Positions 50,659 through 59,172 of a DNA stretch of 64,000 bases are shown piece by piece. The translations under genes were made by a program, and so were the position numbers. A model generated the notes under the pieces. That model did not search any database. It was given only the letters and a program-made list of their open reading frames with translations, and had not been told where the DNA came from. The DNA comes from [Eubacterium] saphenum (GTDB taxonomy: Bacteria > Bacillota > Clostridia > Peptostreptococcales > Anaerovoracaceae): assembly GCA_004555725.1 (NCBI GenBank), contig SFHC01000007.1, forward strand, positions 1 through 64,000. Reading direction: 5' to 3'. Numbering within the stretch: the first letter of the stretch is position 1; each line of letters starts with the position of its first letter.

Positions 50659-51557
50659 AGAAAACAGGCAATGGACGTTTAGCTGAATATAATACTGCGG
50701 ATGTGCCGAAGCGAAACAGCGGCCGGCGCGGCGCCTGTGCAGAGGTGAGAAGCCGCAGGGATGCCAGCCGCCGCGGGCTTCTGCGGTTTCTGCTGATTTT
50801 GACGGCAGTGGTGATTCTGGTTCCGGCGGCGGTGATCCTGCTGTGGTCGTTTACAGGAAAATGGCCGTGGCCGCACATTCTGCCGAAGACATGGACGGGG
50901 CGCACGTACAGAGAACTGCTCTTTGGTTCATCTCCGCTGCAGGGTCTCCTGGGGAGCAGCATTCTGCTCGGCGCGATTGTTGCGCTGCTGGCTACTGTGA
51001 TTGCCGCGATGACGGCGCGGGCGACAGAAATCTACCGTGTGCCGGGGAGCCGCCTGATCCGGGGTGCAGAGTTCCTGCCGATGGTGGTGCCGGGGACGGT
51101 GTTCGCGATGGGGTTTCAAGTGACGCTGATTCGCATGGGGCTGAATGACACGCTGACAGGTGTGGTGCTGGTCCATCTGGTGTGCGGACTGCCGTACGCG
51201 TACGCGATCATGACGGATATGACCGCTGCTGTCGGAAACGCGCTGGAGGAGCAGGCTGCTGTGCTTGGCGCGCCGGCAGGGCGGGCTTTCATCGATGTCA
51301 CACTTCCGCAGCTGGTTCCGGGACTCCTGTCCTCCTTCTGCATGTCGTTTATCATTTCATACAGTCAGTATTTCACGACCCTGCTGGCCGGGGGCGGAAA
51401 AATCAAGACCATCGCGCTGGTGCTGGTCCCGTACATTCAGAGCGGGGACCGCGCGCTGTCGTCCGTGTATTCCGTCGTGTTCGTCGGCTCGGCGCTGCTG
51501 GTGTTCGCTGTGTTTGAGCGCGCGCTGAAGAGGGTGAACCGGAATCTTTCATGTTGA
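50655..51557 (+). CDS. ABC transporter permease, second subunit (YnjC-like C-half)
   Basis: 300 residues from GTG 50655, overlapping the preceding stop. A basic N-terminal tail of about 45 residues, then six membrane segments. EAA loop: LEEQAAVLGAPAGRAFIDV (about residues 198-216). The membrane segment GAEFLPMVVPGTVFAMGF is typical of the thiamine/putrescine-type permeases. The stop overlaps the possible first ATG of the ATPase gene. Confidence 0.9.
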   Translation: MKKTGNGRLAEYNTADVPKRNSGRRGACAEVRSRRDASRRGLLRFLLILTAVVILVPAAVILLWSFTGKWPWPHILPKTWTGRTYRELLFGSSPLQGLLGSSILLGAIVALLATVIAAMTARATEIYRVPGSRLIRGAEFLPMVVPGTVFAMGFQVTLIRMGLNDTLTGVVLVHLVCGLPYAYAIMTDMTAAVGNALEEQAAVLGAPAGRAFIDVTLPQLVPGLLSSFCMSFIISYSQYFTTLLAGGGKIKTIALVLVPYIQSGDRALSSVYSVVFVGSALLVFAVFERALKRVNRNLSC

Positions 51558-51580
51558 TCAATAGAACGGGGAAAGCAATC

Positions 51581-52450
51581 ATGAAATTAAACATCGAACA
51601 TTTACAGGTGAATATCGGGAAACAGGTCATTCTTCCGGATCTTTTTCTGGATGTGGAGGAAGGGGATTTCATCTCTCTTCTCGGGCCGTCCGGATGCGGC
51701 AAAAGTACACTGCTCAAGGCGATTGCCGGGATCTGCCCGGCAGCTTCCGGCAGGATCATGCTGGACGGGCGAGATATTACGGATCTGCCGGCGCACAAGC
51801 GAAATACGGTAATTGTTTTCCAGGATATGCGTCTGTTTCCTAATATGTCTGCAGAGGAAAATGTCGCGTATCCGCTGAAAATCAGAGGGGTGTCTGCGGA
51901 AGAACGCCGCCGGGAAGCGGAAAAACTCCTGGCCGATGTGCAGCTTGAGGGCATGGGAAAGCGCCGTGTGCATCAGCTCTCCGGCGGACAGCAGCAGAGA
52001 ATTGCGCTTGCCCGCGCACTGGCAGCGCGTCCGGAAGTGCTCCTGCTGGATGAACCGTTTTCCGCGCTGGATGAGCACCTGCGCGACGGCATGCGGCGGC
52101 TGGTGAAAGATCTGCATCGGAAATTCCATATGACCACGATTCTCGTCACCCATGACCGCCAAGAAGCTATGTCCATGGCCGACCGCGCTGCGGTGATGAT
52201 GGACGGCCGGATCCTGCAGTATGCAGAGCCGTTTGAAATCTACCGCCACCCGGCCGATTCAAAAGTTGCCGGCTTTTTCCGCGACTGCGTTTATCTTTCC
52301 GGCAGCGTCAGAGACGGTCAGTTTGTGGCCGATGAGAGGATTGCGCTGCCGATGGACACGGCAGACGGCGCGTATGACGTCCTGCTGAAAGCCGGCGCTG
52401 TCCCTGAAAAGGTAAAGACGGAGAAAAAATCAGGCATTGCGTCGCAGTGA
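51581..52450 (+). CDS. ABC transporter ATP-binding protein, YnjD-like
   Basis: 289 residues from ATG 51581; an in-frame ATG at 51551 overlaps the permease stop and would add ten residues not usual in the family. Walker A LLGPSGCGKST (about residues 33-43), Q-loop VFQDMRLFPN, signature LSGGQQQRIALARAL, Walker B LLLDEPFSALD, and the switch His in VTHDRQEA. The C-terminal 55 residues resemble a short accessory domain. It energises uptake by the two permeases upstream and closes the operon that starts with the nucleoside hydrolase. Confidence 0.92.
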   Translation: MKLNIEHLQVNIGKQVILPDLFLDVEEGDFISLLGPSGCGKSTLLKAIAGICPAASGRIMLDGRDITDLPAHKRNTVIVFQDMRLFPNMSAEENVAYPLKIRGVSAEERRREAEKLLADVQLEGMGKRRVHQLSGGQQQRIALARALAARPEVLLLDEPFSALDEHLRDGMRRLVKDLHRKFHMTTILVTHDRQEAMSMADRAAVMMDGRILQYAEPFEIYRHPADSKVAGFFRDCVYLSGSVRDGQFVADERIALPMDTADGAYDVLLKAGAVPEKVKTEKKSGIASQ

Positions 52451-52622
52451 CAGCCCTGACATCTGGCGGCGTTTGCATCCGCCCACATAAAGGAAAACGG
52501 ATTTTCATGGACAGAAAACGAGTTTTATATTGATATGCAGGATTCTGCGAGCAGTCTTCTGGATTTTTCTTCCAATTGATATGCGGGTTTGATATAATTC
52601 TTCTTCGGGCATCTGCGCATAG

Positions 52623-52688
52623 AGTCCCGCCGGGACTTCACGGGATGCTGAAGACCATAAATAGTTCAGCCATATGGGATGGCTGAAC
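52623..52688 (+). promoter_or_regulatory. Two hairpins in the leader of the yitT-like gene
   Basis: A perfect dyad AGTCCCG-C-CGGGACT (52623-52637), then GTTCAGCCAT-ATGGG-ATGGCTGAAC (52664-52688), 10-bp perfect. Neither has a T-run, so they are more probably operator or mRNA leader structures than terminators. Confidence 0.45.
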
Positions 52689-52720
52689 ACGCGTAATTGA
52701 AAAACAGACAGGAGGCATAT

Positions 52721-53704
52721 ATGAAAAAAAATCATAAGTTTGTACTTGATACGATCCAGCTTCTGCTTGGAAACGCAATGAGCGCATTCGGCATGGCATG
52801 CTTTGCTCTCCCTTATCATATGACGGTTGCAGGTGTTACTGGAATCGGAAGAATGCTGCATTACTATTTTGGGTTTAACGTTACGATTTCCGTTGCGGTG
52901 ATCAACGTTTCCCTGTTCGTTGTCGGATTTCTCATGCTTGGAAAGAAATTCGCGGCCACAATCGCAGTAGGCACCTTTTTCTTTCCTTTTTGTCTGGGAG
53001 TATTCCAGAAATTCACGGTCCTGCATCATCTGGTCAATGATCCGCTGCTCGCGGCGATCTGCGCCGGTGTGTTAGACGGAGTCGGCCTGGGACTGGTGCT
53101 CAGAATGGGAGGATCTACAGGAGGCATGGACGTTCCGCCGATCATTCTGAACCGCAAACTGGGCTGGAAAGTCGCGCCGATCCTGTATGTCTGCGACGTA
53201 GTGATTTTCCTGCTGCAGATTCCGGTGACCAGCACCAACGGAATCATCCTCGGCATCCTCTATGCACTGATTTACAGTGTGGTCATGAACCGCATCATCG
53301 TCATGGATCAGGGCGGCGTACAGATTATGATTTTCTCCAGAAAGTCAGCGGAAATGAATGAGCGCCTGCTCCAGCTCGGCTACGGAACTACGCTGATGCA
53401 TACAACCAGCGGCTATATGCAGAAAGAACAGCGCGTCGTATACAGCGTCGTATCCAGCCGCAACCTGAACGCCATCAAGCGCGCGGCGCTGGCCGTGGAT
53501 GACAAGGCTTTCATCACGATCAGCAGTGTAAGTGAAATCAACGGCAACGGTTTCACCACCGATTTCCTGGATCAGGATTATGTGCCGGAAGTCGAGGAAC
53601 GCAAAGGCGGCCTGGAGATCATGCGCCAGAAGCAGGCGGCAAAGAAAGCGAAGCTGGAGAAGCAGAAAGCAGGAACGCCGAAGAGTACCGATACAGAGCG
53701 GTAG
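52721..53704 (+). CDS. YitT-family membrane protein with DUF2179 domain
   Basis: 327 residues from ATG 52721 behind AGGAGG. Five or six membrane segments (residues about 10-190) with the family pattern LPYHMTVAGVTGIGR near residue 27 and LRMGGSTGGMDVPP near residue 131, then a cytoplasmic DUF2179 domain (MIFSRKSAEMNERL, GYMQKEQRVVYSVVSSRNL). A Lys/Ala-rich tail follows. The function of YitT proteins is unknown; some are linked to small-molecule export. It is separate from the ABC operon by 270 bases and ends at repeat cluster B. Confidence 0.88.
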   Translation: MKKNHKFVLDTIQLLLGNAMSAFGMACFALPYHMTVAGVTGIGRMLHYYFGFNVTISVAVINVSLFVVGFLMLGKKFAATIAVGTFFFPFCLGVFQKFTVLHHLVNDPLLAAICAGVLDGVGLGLVLRMGGSTGGMDVPPIILNRKLGWKVAPILYVCDVVIFLLQIPVTSTNGIILGILYALIYSVVMNRIIVMDQGGVQIMIFSRKSAEMNERLLQLGYGTTLMHTTSGYMQKEQRVVYSVVSSRNLNAIKRAALAVDDKAFITISSVSEINGNGFTTDFLDQDYVPEVEERKGGLEIMRQKQAAKKAKLEKQKAGTPKSTDTER

Positions 53705-53732
53705 ACCGGGGCTTAAGTGTTGACGAAACCGG

Positions 53733-53865
53733 TGGACGGGAATCAGGTAGTTATCCTGCGGCCGCCCCCGTCCATTGGCATGAGAAATGGCGAATGGACG
53801 GGGATTTTGTGTATACAAGGCCAGTGGACGGGAATCGGGTAGTATCCTGCGGCTGCCCCCGTCCA
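53733..53865. repeat. Palindromic repeat cluster B (two 48-base hairpin units plus one half unit)
   Basis: Two nearly identical units (53732-53778 and 53824-53870) each begin GTGGACGGGAATC, continue with GGTAG and TATCCTGCGGC, and end CCCCCGTCCATTGGC, so their ends pair. Between them lies GAATGGACGGGGATTTTG and TGTATACAAGGCC. The blocks match cluster A at 45931 in inverted orientation. Cluster B touches the stop codon of the MFS gene and could end transcription from both sides. Confidence 0.85.
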
Positions 53866-53870
53866 TTGGC

Positions 53871-55079
53871 TTATTTCTGCTTTTTCTCCTGGTGGATCTG
53901 CGGCGGCTGCGGCAGGGTTCCGCTGCCCTTGATGGTGATGGACCAGAAGAACAGCAGCGCCGAGGTCAGCATAGCCGCGTGGAACGGGCCGAATCCGGTG
54001 AACCAGTGTCCGAAGAGCTGTTCAATGCCGGAGAGGATGAACGGCGCAAAGAACTGCGCAAGGTACATGGCGATGGACAGCAGCGGCATAACGGTGGAAG
54101 CTGCTGTTTTTCCGGCTTTGATGGACGCGGAGGAGATGATGAACGGGATTCCTACACCATTGGCGAATCCGATGCACCAGGATCCGCCCAGTGCGCCGAA
54201 CCAGTTCGGACAGAGGGCGAGAAGCGCGTACCCGATGAAGAACAGGACGGCTGCGGTAAACTTGCTTGCATTTTTTAAATGTCTGCGGATGCCGGCATAG
54301 GCGAGTCCGCCGAAGAAGCCGAAGATGTCTCCGGAAGCCATGACAGCAGCGATGAATTTCTGCGGAATCGTGTGCTGTCTGGCCGCTTCCATAGCAAAAT
54401 CTGCCGGGTAGATGAAGAACGTCAGCATCACCAGAAAAATTGCAATAATATATGGATAGTATGTGAGAAAACGGTGCTGCGCGTGCGGCCCGGCAGATTC
54501 TTTAGAAGCGATGGATTCATTCGGCATCCATACCGCACAGAGCACGATGCTGATCAGACCCATCAGATATACCAGAAAACTGTGCTGCCAGCTGATTTCC
54601 GCCAGGACTCCTGCAATCAGTGTGGCGACAACGCCGCCCATCATGTTCATCGCGGAGGACAGACCCATCAGGCGGTCTTGCTTATCCTTAGTAAAATAGA
54701 AGGAAATCAGCCCTGTCGACAGCGGCATGATAATGCCGACGCCCACGCCGACCAGCGCGCGGCAGATCAGGATCAGGACGATGTTGGTAAACAGTCCGGC
54801 GCCGCACCCGAAGATGATGTACAGGAGCAGTCCGGTTATCACAAGCGTCCGCGCTTTGAAAGCGGCGGCCAGTCTCGGAAAGAACGCGTTCGTGATGGCA
54901 ATAAAGAGGGCCGGCATACTGATAATCAGCTGCACGTACATCTCATTGACATCCTTGAAATAGTCCTGAATGAGGCCCAGAGCAGGCGCGACAGCAGCAC
55001 CTGCCATAACCGTCAGCAGGGACAGGGACAGAATCGCCGCAGTCAGTTTCCATCTGCGGTTTTTGGTTGTAGAAATCAT
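53871..55079 (-). CDS. MFS transporter
   Basis: 402 residues, twelve membrane segments in two bundles. The conserved loop between segments 2 and 3 is reduced (FFPRLAAAFKARTLVITG), and ICRALVGVGVGIIMPLSTGL is a typical segment 4-5 pattern of drug or sugar-acid exporters. Specificity unknown. Read on the minus strand it is preceded at only 24-65 bases by a terminator-type hairpin (55103-55143), so its transcription either starts within that short space or is subject to attenuation. Confidence 0.88.
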   Translation of the reverse strand: MISTTKNRRWKLTAAILSLSLLTVMAGAAVAPALGLIQDYFKDVNEMYVQLIISMPALFIAITNAFFPRLAAAFKARTLVITGLLLYIIFGCGAGLFTNIVLILICRALVGVGVGIIMPLSTGLISFYFTKDKQDRLMGLSSAMNMMGGVVATLIAGVLAEISWQHSFLVYLMGLISIVLCAVWMPNESIASKESAGPHAQHRFLTYYPYIIAIFLVMLTFFIYPADFAMEAARQHTIPQKFIAAVMASGDIFGFFGGLAYAGIRRHLKNASKFTAAVLFFIGYALLALCPNWFGALGGSWCIGFANGVGIPFIISSASIKAGKTAASTVMPLLSIAMYLAQFFAPFILSGIEQLFGHWFTGFGPFHAAMLTSALLFFWSITIKGSGTLPQPPQIHQEKKQK

Positions 55080-55102
55080 TATTTTTCACACCTTTCTTCA
55101 GA

Positions 55103-55143
55103 CAAAAGAAAAAGCGCAAGTCCATTCCGTTTGGACTTACGCT
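55103..55143 (-). terminator. Terminator between the yolD-polymerase operon and the MFS gene (possible attenuator)
   Basis: On the minus strand AGCG-T-AAGTCCA pairs with TGGACTT-G-CGCT (one mismatch), followed by TTTTTCTTTTG. It ends the operon at 55228 and at the same time lies just before the MFS start at 55079. Confidence 0.8.
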
Positions 55144-55227
55144 CATCGCTACTCAACTGTCTTTAGTTTATCACTTTAAATCGTAAATTTTCAAGCTGAA
55201 ATTGGAGCTTCCAGTAAATGGAGGGTA

Positions 55228-55782
55228 TCATGGTTTCGGAAATTCCCAGTCCAGTTCCTCGATGCTGGAAAACGGCACAGAAAACCCGTCCTGCATGAGG
55301 ATATCCTTCGACTGCGAGGATATTTTTTTGGGAATCCCCGTGTACGTCCGGAAAGAGCCGCCGGACTTCCGACGATCCTCCCGGAACCAGACCACCGTCA
55401 CCACCGGATGCCGGTCAAGCTGTGCCGCGAGTTCGCGGATTTTATGATCCAGGGCCTGCATGAATTCTTCGGATTTTTCCGGACGGGTGCTGACATAGCG
55501 CCCGGCTTCCCGGATGCTGTCCTCATAGCCGGTCAGTGCGGCAAACGGAGCAAACTGCGCGGCTCTTGCTTCCATGGTCATGTGGTGATGTCGGTTGGAC
55601 TGGTGGTGCGGAAGATCGATGATGTCTCCGTATTTCCGGAGGGTTTCCTCTTCCGGGCCGGAAGCGTGCGGGAGTTTGAAGTCTGTTTCATGGCCGGCGT
55701 CAAGATCAGCGCTGAGGTCTGTATTCCGTGTTTTTTTCAGCTTCTGACGTGGTGGATTCCCATTATTTTCCATGGTATGCAT
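55228..55782 (-). CDS. YolD-family protein
   Basis: 184 residues. The YolD core is recognisable at DIIDLPHHQSNRHHHMTMEARAAQFAPFAALTGYE, quoted in parts as HHQSNRHHHMT and RAAQFAPFAALTGYE (about residues 55-90), followed by a helical region and a beta-rich tail. YolD proteins accompany Y-family polymerases in Firmicutes and are thought to be the equivalent of UmuD-type partners. It is read after the polymerase gene (55850) on the same strand with a 67-base gap. Start uncertain: ATG 55782 or 55773. Confidence 0.88.
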   Translation of the reverse strand: MHTMENNGNPPRQKLKKTRNTDLSADLDAGHETDFKLPHASGPEEETLRKYGDIIDLPHHQSNRHHHMTMEARAAQFAPFAALTGYEDSIREAGRYVSTRPEKSEEFMQALDHKIRELAAQLDRHPVVTVVWFREDRRKSGGSFRTYTGIPKKISSQSKDILMQDGFSVPFSSIEELDWEFPKP

Positions 55783-55849
55783 GCCTTCCTTTCTGACCCG
55801 TTCTGCCGTCTGTCTGACAGACTTTTAAAGCTGGTATGCTGTCGATGTG

Positions 55850-57394
55850 TTACGCCTTATGCCCGCCGATCTGTCCGTTCCGCTCTCTCTGTGTGGCGCC
55901 GTCCTGAAAGCTCGTTCCCTTCAGGACGGCGTTTTTTCCGTATTTCTTCTGAATCTTCAGGACGGCGTCCTGGAGATGTTTTTCTTCCAGGCGGTTGGCT
56001 TCTTCCTGATCCTGCCTGTGCTTATCGTCTCCTGCTGCGGTGTCGAACAGGCTCAGCTGTACAGGCTGTGCGGCCGCTTTCCGGCGCTGTTCCTCGGTTA
56101 CGGATTCCGGCTGCGTGTGTTCAGCCGTGATGGTGAGACGGCGGATGGTCAGATCCGGATCGGCAATCCGGTCAAACAGGCGGATGACTGCAGAAACGAT
56201 GGCTTCGGATGAAGAGGTCTGGCCGTGCAGGGATTCTGAACCGTGCGCGTGTGCCGGAATTTTTCGTCCGTAGCCGTCCGTGACCACCGGCCCGCGGTAG
56301 AGTTTCCCGTTGACTGGCCGTTTCAGATTCTCAACGTCATAGCCGATCGTCAGAACCATCTGATCGGTGGTTTTCCGGTCATCGACCAGATCCAGAGCGA
56401 GGTGTTCCGCCATCTCCCGCGCGACGATCCGCGCTTCTGAACAGGAATACGGGCGCGTAAGCACCTGTCCCGAGCCCAGACTGCTGGATCTCGGGCGGTA
56501 GGCGTGGATCTGCGCGATCGTGCACGGCTCCCATCCCCAGGCGTGGTCAATCAGAAGCTCCGCGTTTACTCCGAACATCTTATACAGCAGATCTTCATTA
56601 TAGAAGTCACCGGGAGCTCCTAGGGAGCAGCGTGCGATGTCTCCCATTGTATATATTCCGCGTGAAGCCAGTTTCTTCTCTGTGCGCCGGCCGATCCGCC
56701 AGAAATCACGGAGCGGACGGTGGTTCCATAGCTGCAGGCGGTAGCGCTGCTCATCCAGTTCGGCGATCCGCACCCCGTCTTCATCTGGCTGCTTGTGTTT
56801 TGCCACAATATCCATGGCGATCTTACACAGATACAGGTTGCTTCCGATTCCGGCGGTGGCCGTAATTCCGGTTTCATGCAGCACCTCGCGGATCAGTTTC
56901 ATGGTCAGTTCATGTGCCGTCAGGCCGTACGTCCTCAGGTATCCCGTCACGTCGATGAACACTTCATCGATGGAATAGACATGGATATCCTCCGGCGAGA
57001 TATGGCGCGTATATATATTGTAGATATCGGTGCTGACCTTCATGTACGCGGCCATGCGAGGAGGCGCCGTAATAAAGGTAAGCTTCCAGTCCGGATGCGC
57101 GCGCAGTTCCTCCGCGTCAGAGGATTCTCCGCGGAAACGGCCGCCGGGGATCCGGGCCGCCCGCATAGCGTTGATTTCCCGCACACGGCTGACCACCTCG
57201 AACAGACGCGCTCTTCCGGAGATGCCCAACGCCTTCAGTGACGGAGAGACGGCGAGGCAGATCGTCTTCTCTGTGCGGCTGGCATCGGCCACGACCAGGT
57301 TCGTCTTCAGTGGATCCAGCCGGCGCGCCGCGCATTCCACGGAAGCATAGAAGGATTTCAAGTCGATGGCGATATAGGTATGATTCTTCTGCAT
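55850..57394 (-). CDS. Y-family DNA polymerase, UvrX/YqjW-type, SOS-controlled
   Basis: 514 residues from ATG 57394 behind AGGAGG. Catalytic motifs: YIAIDLKSFYASVEC near the N-terminus (first Asp), YSIDEVFIDVT (about residues 130-140, SIDE pair), then GIGSNLYLCKIAMD and the helix-hairpin-helix RDFWRIGRRTEKKL. The steric-gate and little-finger regions follow. The C-terminal 60 residues are charged. It carries out translesion synthesis. A LexA-type box lies 21 bases upstream and the yolD gene follows downstream, so this is an inducible mutagenesis operon. The length fits the UvrX/YqjW group and not the shorter DinB. Confidence 0.93.
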   Translation of the reverse strand: MQKNHTYIAIDLKSFYASVECAARRLDPLKTNLVVADASRTEKTICLAVSPSLKALGISGRARLFEVVSRVREINAMRAARIPGGRFRGESSDAEELRAHPDWKLTFITAPPRMAAYMKVSTDIYNIYTRHISPEDIHVYSIDEVFIDVTGYLRTYGLTAHELTMKLIREVLHETGITATAGIGSNLYLCKIAMDIVAKHKQPDEDGVRIAELDEQRYRLQLWNHRPLRDFWRIGRRTEKKLASRGIYTMGDIARCSLGAPGDFYNEDLLYKMFGVNAELLIDHAWGWEPCTIAQIHAYRPRSSSLGSGQVLTRPYSCSEARIVAREMAEHLALDLVDDRKTTDQMVLTIGYDVENLKRPVNGKLYRGPVVTDGYGRKIPAHAHGSESLHGQTSSSEAIVSAVIRLFDRIADPDLTIRRLTITAEHTQPESVTEEQRRKAAAQPVQLSLFDTAAGDDKHRQDQEEANRLEEKHLQDAVLKIQKKYGKNAVLKGTSFQDGATQRERNGQIGGHKA

Positions 57395-57414
57395 GACTTC
57401 CTCCTGACTTGACG

Positions 57415-57428
57415 CGAACATATGTTTG
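57415..57428. promoter_or_regulatory. LexA (SOS) box between the polymerase operon and rarA
   Basis: CGAACATATGTTTG matches the Gram-positive SOS consensus CGAACRNRYGTTYG in all fixed positions. It lies between divergent genes and could control both the polymerase operon and rarA. Confidence 0.85.
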
Positions 57429-57493
57429 ATGGTATTATATCAGAAACACCGGATTCTGTACAGCTTGATTTTCAGATCGTGTCGGAGGCAGTA

Positions 57494-58840
57494 ATGAGGC
57501 AGGTAAACATGTTTGAGAATACGGGAAGAGAGGAGCCGCTTGCGGCGAGGCTGCGTCCGCGTACACTGGATGAGTACGCCGGACAGCAGCATCTGGTCGG
57601 GAAGGGAAAGGCGCTTCGGCGGATGATCGAGAATGACCAGGTCAGTTCCATGATTTTCTGGGGGCCGCCGGGAGTGGGGAAGACTACCCTGGCGCAGATC
57701 ATCGCCCGCCAGACCCGTGCGGAATTCATGAATTTCTCAGCGGTTACCAGCGGGATCCGCGAAATCCGGCAGGTCATGAAAGAGGCTGAGCAGAACCATA
57801 GTTTCGGCGGTCGGACCATCGTATTTGTCGATGAAATCCACCGTTTTAACAAGGCGCAGCAGGACGCATTTCTGCCGTTTGTCGAGCGCGGGACGATTAT
57901 TCTGATCGGAGCGACGACCGAGAATCCGTCTTTTGAGGTGAACGGCGCGCTGCTGTCCCGCTGCCGCGTTTTTATGCTCCATCCTCTGACAAAAGATGAT
58001 GTGCAAGGCATTCTCCGGCGCGCGTTATATGATCCGCGCGGATACGGCTCCGGCGACGGAAAGACCACCCGCGTCCGGATTTCCGATGACCTTCTGGGAC
58101 AAATCGCGGTTTTTGCCAACGGGGACGCGAGAAACGCCCTGTCCGTTCTGGAGATGGCCGTTCTGAATGGAGAGGAAGAGGAGGACGGATCTGTTACCGT
58201 AATCCGTCAGACCGTCGAGCAGTGCACCGGAAAAAAGATGCTGCTGTATGACAAGCACGGAGAGGAACACTATAATCTGATTTCCGCGCTCCATAAGTCT
58301 ATGCGCAATTCTGATCCGGATGCGGCGGTATACTGGCTTGCGCGGATGCTGGAGGCCGGGGAGGATCCCTTGTATGTGGCCAGGCGGATTGTGCGTTTTG
58401 CCAGCGAAGACGTGGGAATGGCCGATCCGGGTGCCCTGCGCACCGCCGTCGCCGCTTACCAGGCCTGCCATTACATCGGCATGCCGGAATGCAGCGTGCA
58501 TCTGACGGAGGCGGTTGTGTATCTGTCCCTTGCGCCGAAGTCCAACGCGCTGTATGTGGCCTATGAGAAAGCAAAGAAGGACGCCCTGGAAGATCTGGCG
58601 GAACCGGTGCCGATGAACATCCGGAACGGAGTGACCAGCCTCATGAAGCAGGAGGGCTACGGAAGCGGGTACCAGTACGCGCACGACACCGAGGAGAAGC
58701 TGACGGACATGCAGTGCCTGCCGGACAAGCTGGAGGGAACCGTATACTATAACCCGACGGAACAGGGCCTGGAAAAGAAATATAAGGAGCGGCTGGAAGC
58801 GATCAAGAAATGGAAAGCAGAGAAGCGAAAGCATCAGTAA
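57494..58840 (+). CDS. rarA: Replication-associated recombination protein A (RarA/MgsA)
   Basis: 448 residues from ATG 57494, six to ten bases after GGAGG; an in-frame ATG at 57422 lies inside the LexA box and is rejected. AAA core: Walker A FWGPPGVGKTTLAQ (about residues 55-68), Walker B IVFVDEIHRFNKAQQDAFLP, sensor 1 LIGATTENPSFEVN, arginine finger LLSRCRVF. The C-terminal tetramerisation part has SEDVGMADP and LAPKSNALY. RarA acts at stalled replication forks and interacts with SSB. It is divergent from the polymerase operon and shares its SOS box. Confidence 0.95.
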   Translation: MRQVNMFENTGREEPLAARLRPRTLDEYAGQQHLVGKGKALRRMIENDQVSSMIFWGPPGVGKTTLAQIIARQTRAEFMNFSAVTSGIREIRQVMKEAEQNHSFGGRTIVFVDEIHRFNKAQQDAFLPFVERGTIILIGATTENPSFEVNGALLSRCRVFMLHPLTKDDVQGILRRALYDPRGYGSGDGKTTRVRISDDLLGQIAVFANGDARNALSVLEMAVLNGEEEEDGSVTVIRQTVEQCTGKKMLLYDKHGEEHYNLISALHKSMRNSDPDAAVYWLARMLEAGEDPLYVARRIVRFASEDVGMADPGALRTAVAAYQACHYIGMPECSVHLTEAVVYLSLAPKSNALYVAYEKAKKDALEDLAEPVPMNIRNGVTSLMKQEGYGSGYQYAHDTEEKLTDMQCLPDKLEGTVYYNPTEQGLEKKYKERLEAIKKWKAEKRKHQ

Positions 58841-59002
58841 ACCATGCAGGCGGAGAACGTTCAGACTGCAGAAATTAAGGTGATCGGGTGCAGTTTCTTA
58901 AGAAACTGGATTCGCTTTGGAATACTGTGGGAGGATTATGCGAGAGTGTTGAAATTATAACGATTATATATCGGTATCTATGCGATTTGCGGGCTGCTTG
59001 AA

Positions 59003-59019
59003 TGTGAAAGAAATGTGAA
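59003..59019 (+). promoter_or_regulatory. Direct repeat TGTGAA-N5-TGTGAA, response-regulator-type site
   Basis: Two TGTGAA hexamers with an 11-base period lie 27 bases upstream of the -35 box. This is the geometry of OmpR/PhoB-family sites; WalR prefers TGTWAH-N5-TGTWAH, from which each hexamer differs at one position. WalR control of NlpC/P60 hydrolases is well known in Firmicutes, its use here is inference. Confidence 0.4.
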
Positions 59020-59045
59020 GATCTAAAGAAAACCTAAGAATTCCG

Positions 59046-59074
59046 TTGACTTCTTAATAAAAATTAAGTAGTAT
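59046..59074 (+). promoter_or_regulatory. Promoter of the NlpC/P60 gene
   Basis: TTGACT (59046-59051), 17-base spacer, TAGTAT (59069-59074). Confidence 0.65.
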
Positions 59075-59172
59075 AGGAACAGTTGATCACGGGAGAGTGA
59101 AATAGAAGATTTCCCGTGCAGTGTTTTAGATATTACTTACAGATAGAATTAAGAAGATAAAGGAGTTCACGA

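Larger units (their letters stand above)
58841..59172 (+). other. Control region of the NlpC/P60 gene
   Basis: 332 bases without a gene. No terminator for rarA is evident. Contains the direct repeat at 59003 and the promoter at 59046, and a leader of about 90 bases with CGGGA/TCCCG arms near 59090-59117 (GGGAGAGTGAAATAGAAGATTTCCC region). Confidence 0.5.

Noticed and set aside
45931..53865. CRISPR array
   Set aside because: The repeat cores are palindromic, irregularly spaced and only a few copies; there are no spacers of uniform length and no cas genes.
57422..57493. Upstream start of rarA at 57422
   Set aside because: The ATG lies within the LexA box, has no ribosome binding site, and adds residues absent from the family; ATG 57494 follows GGAGG.
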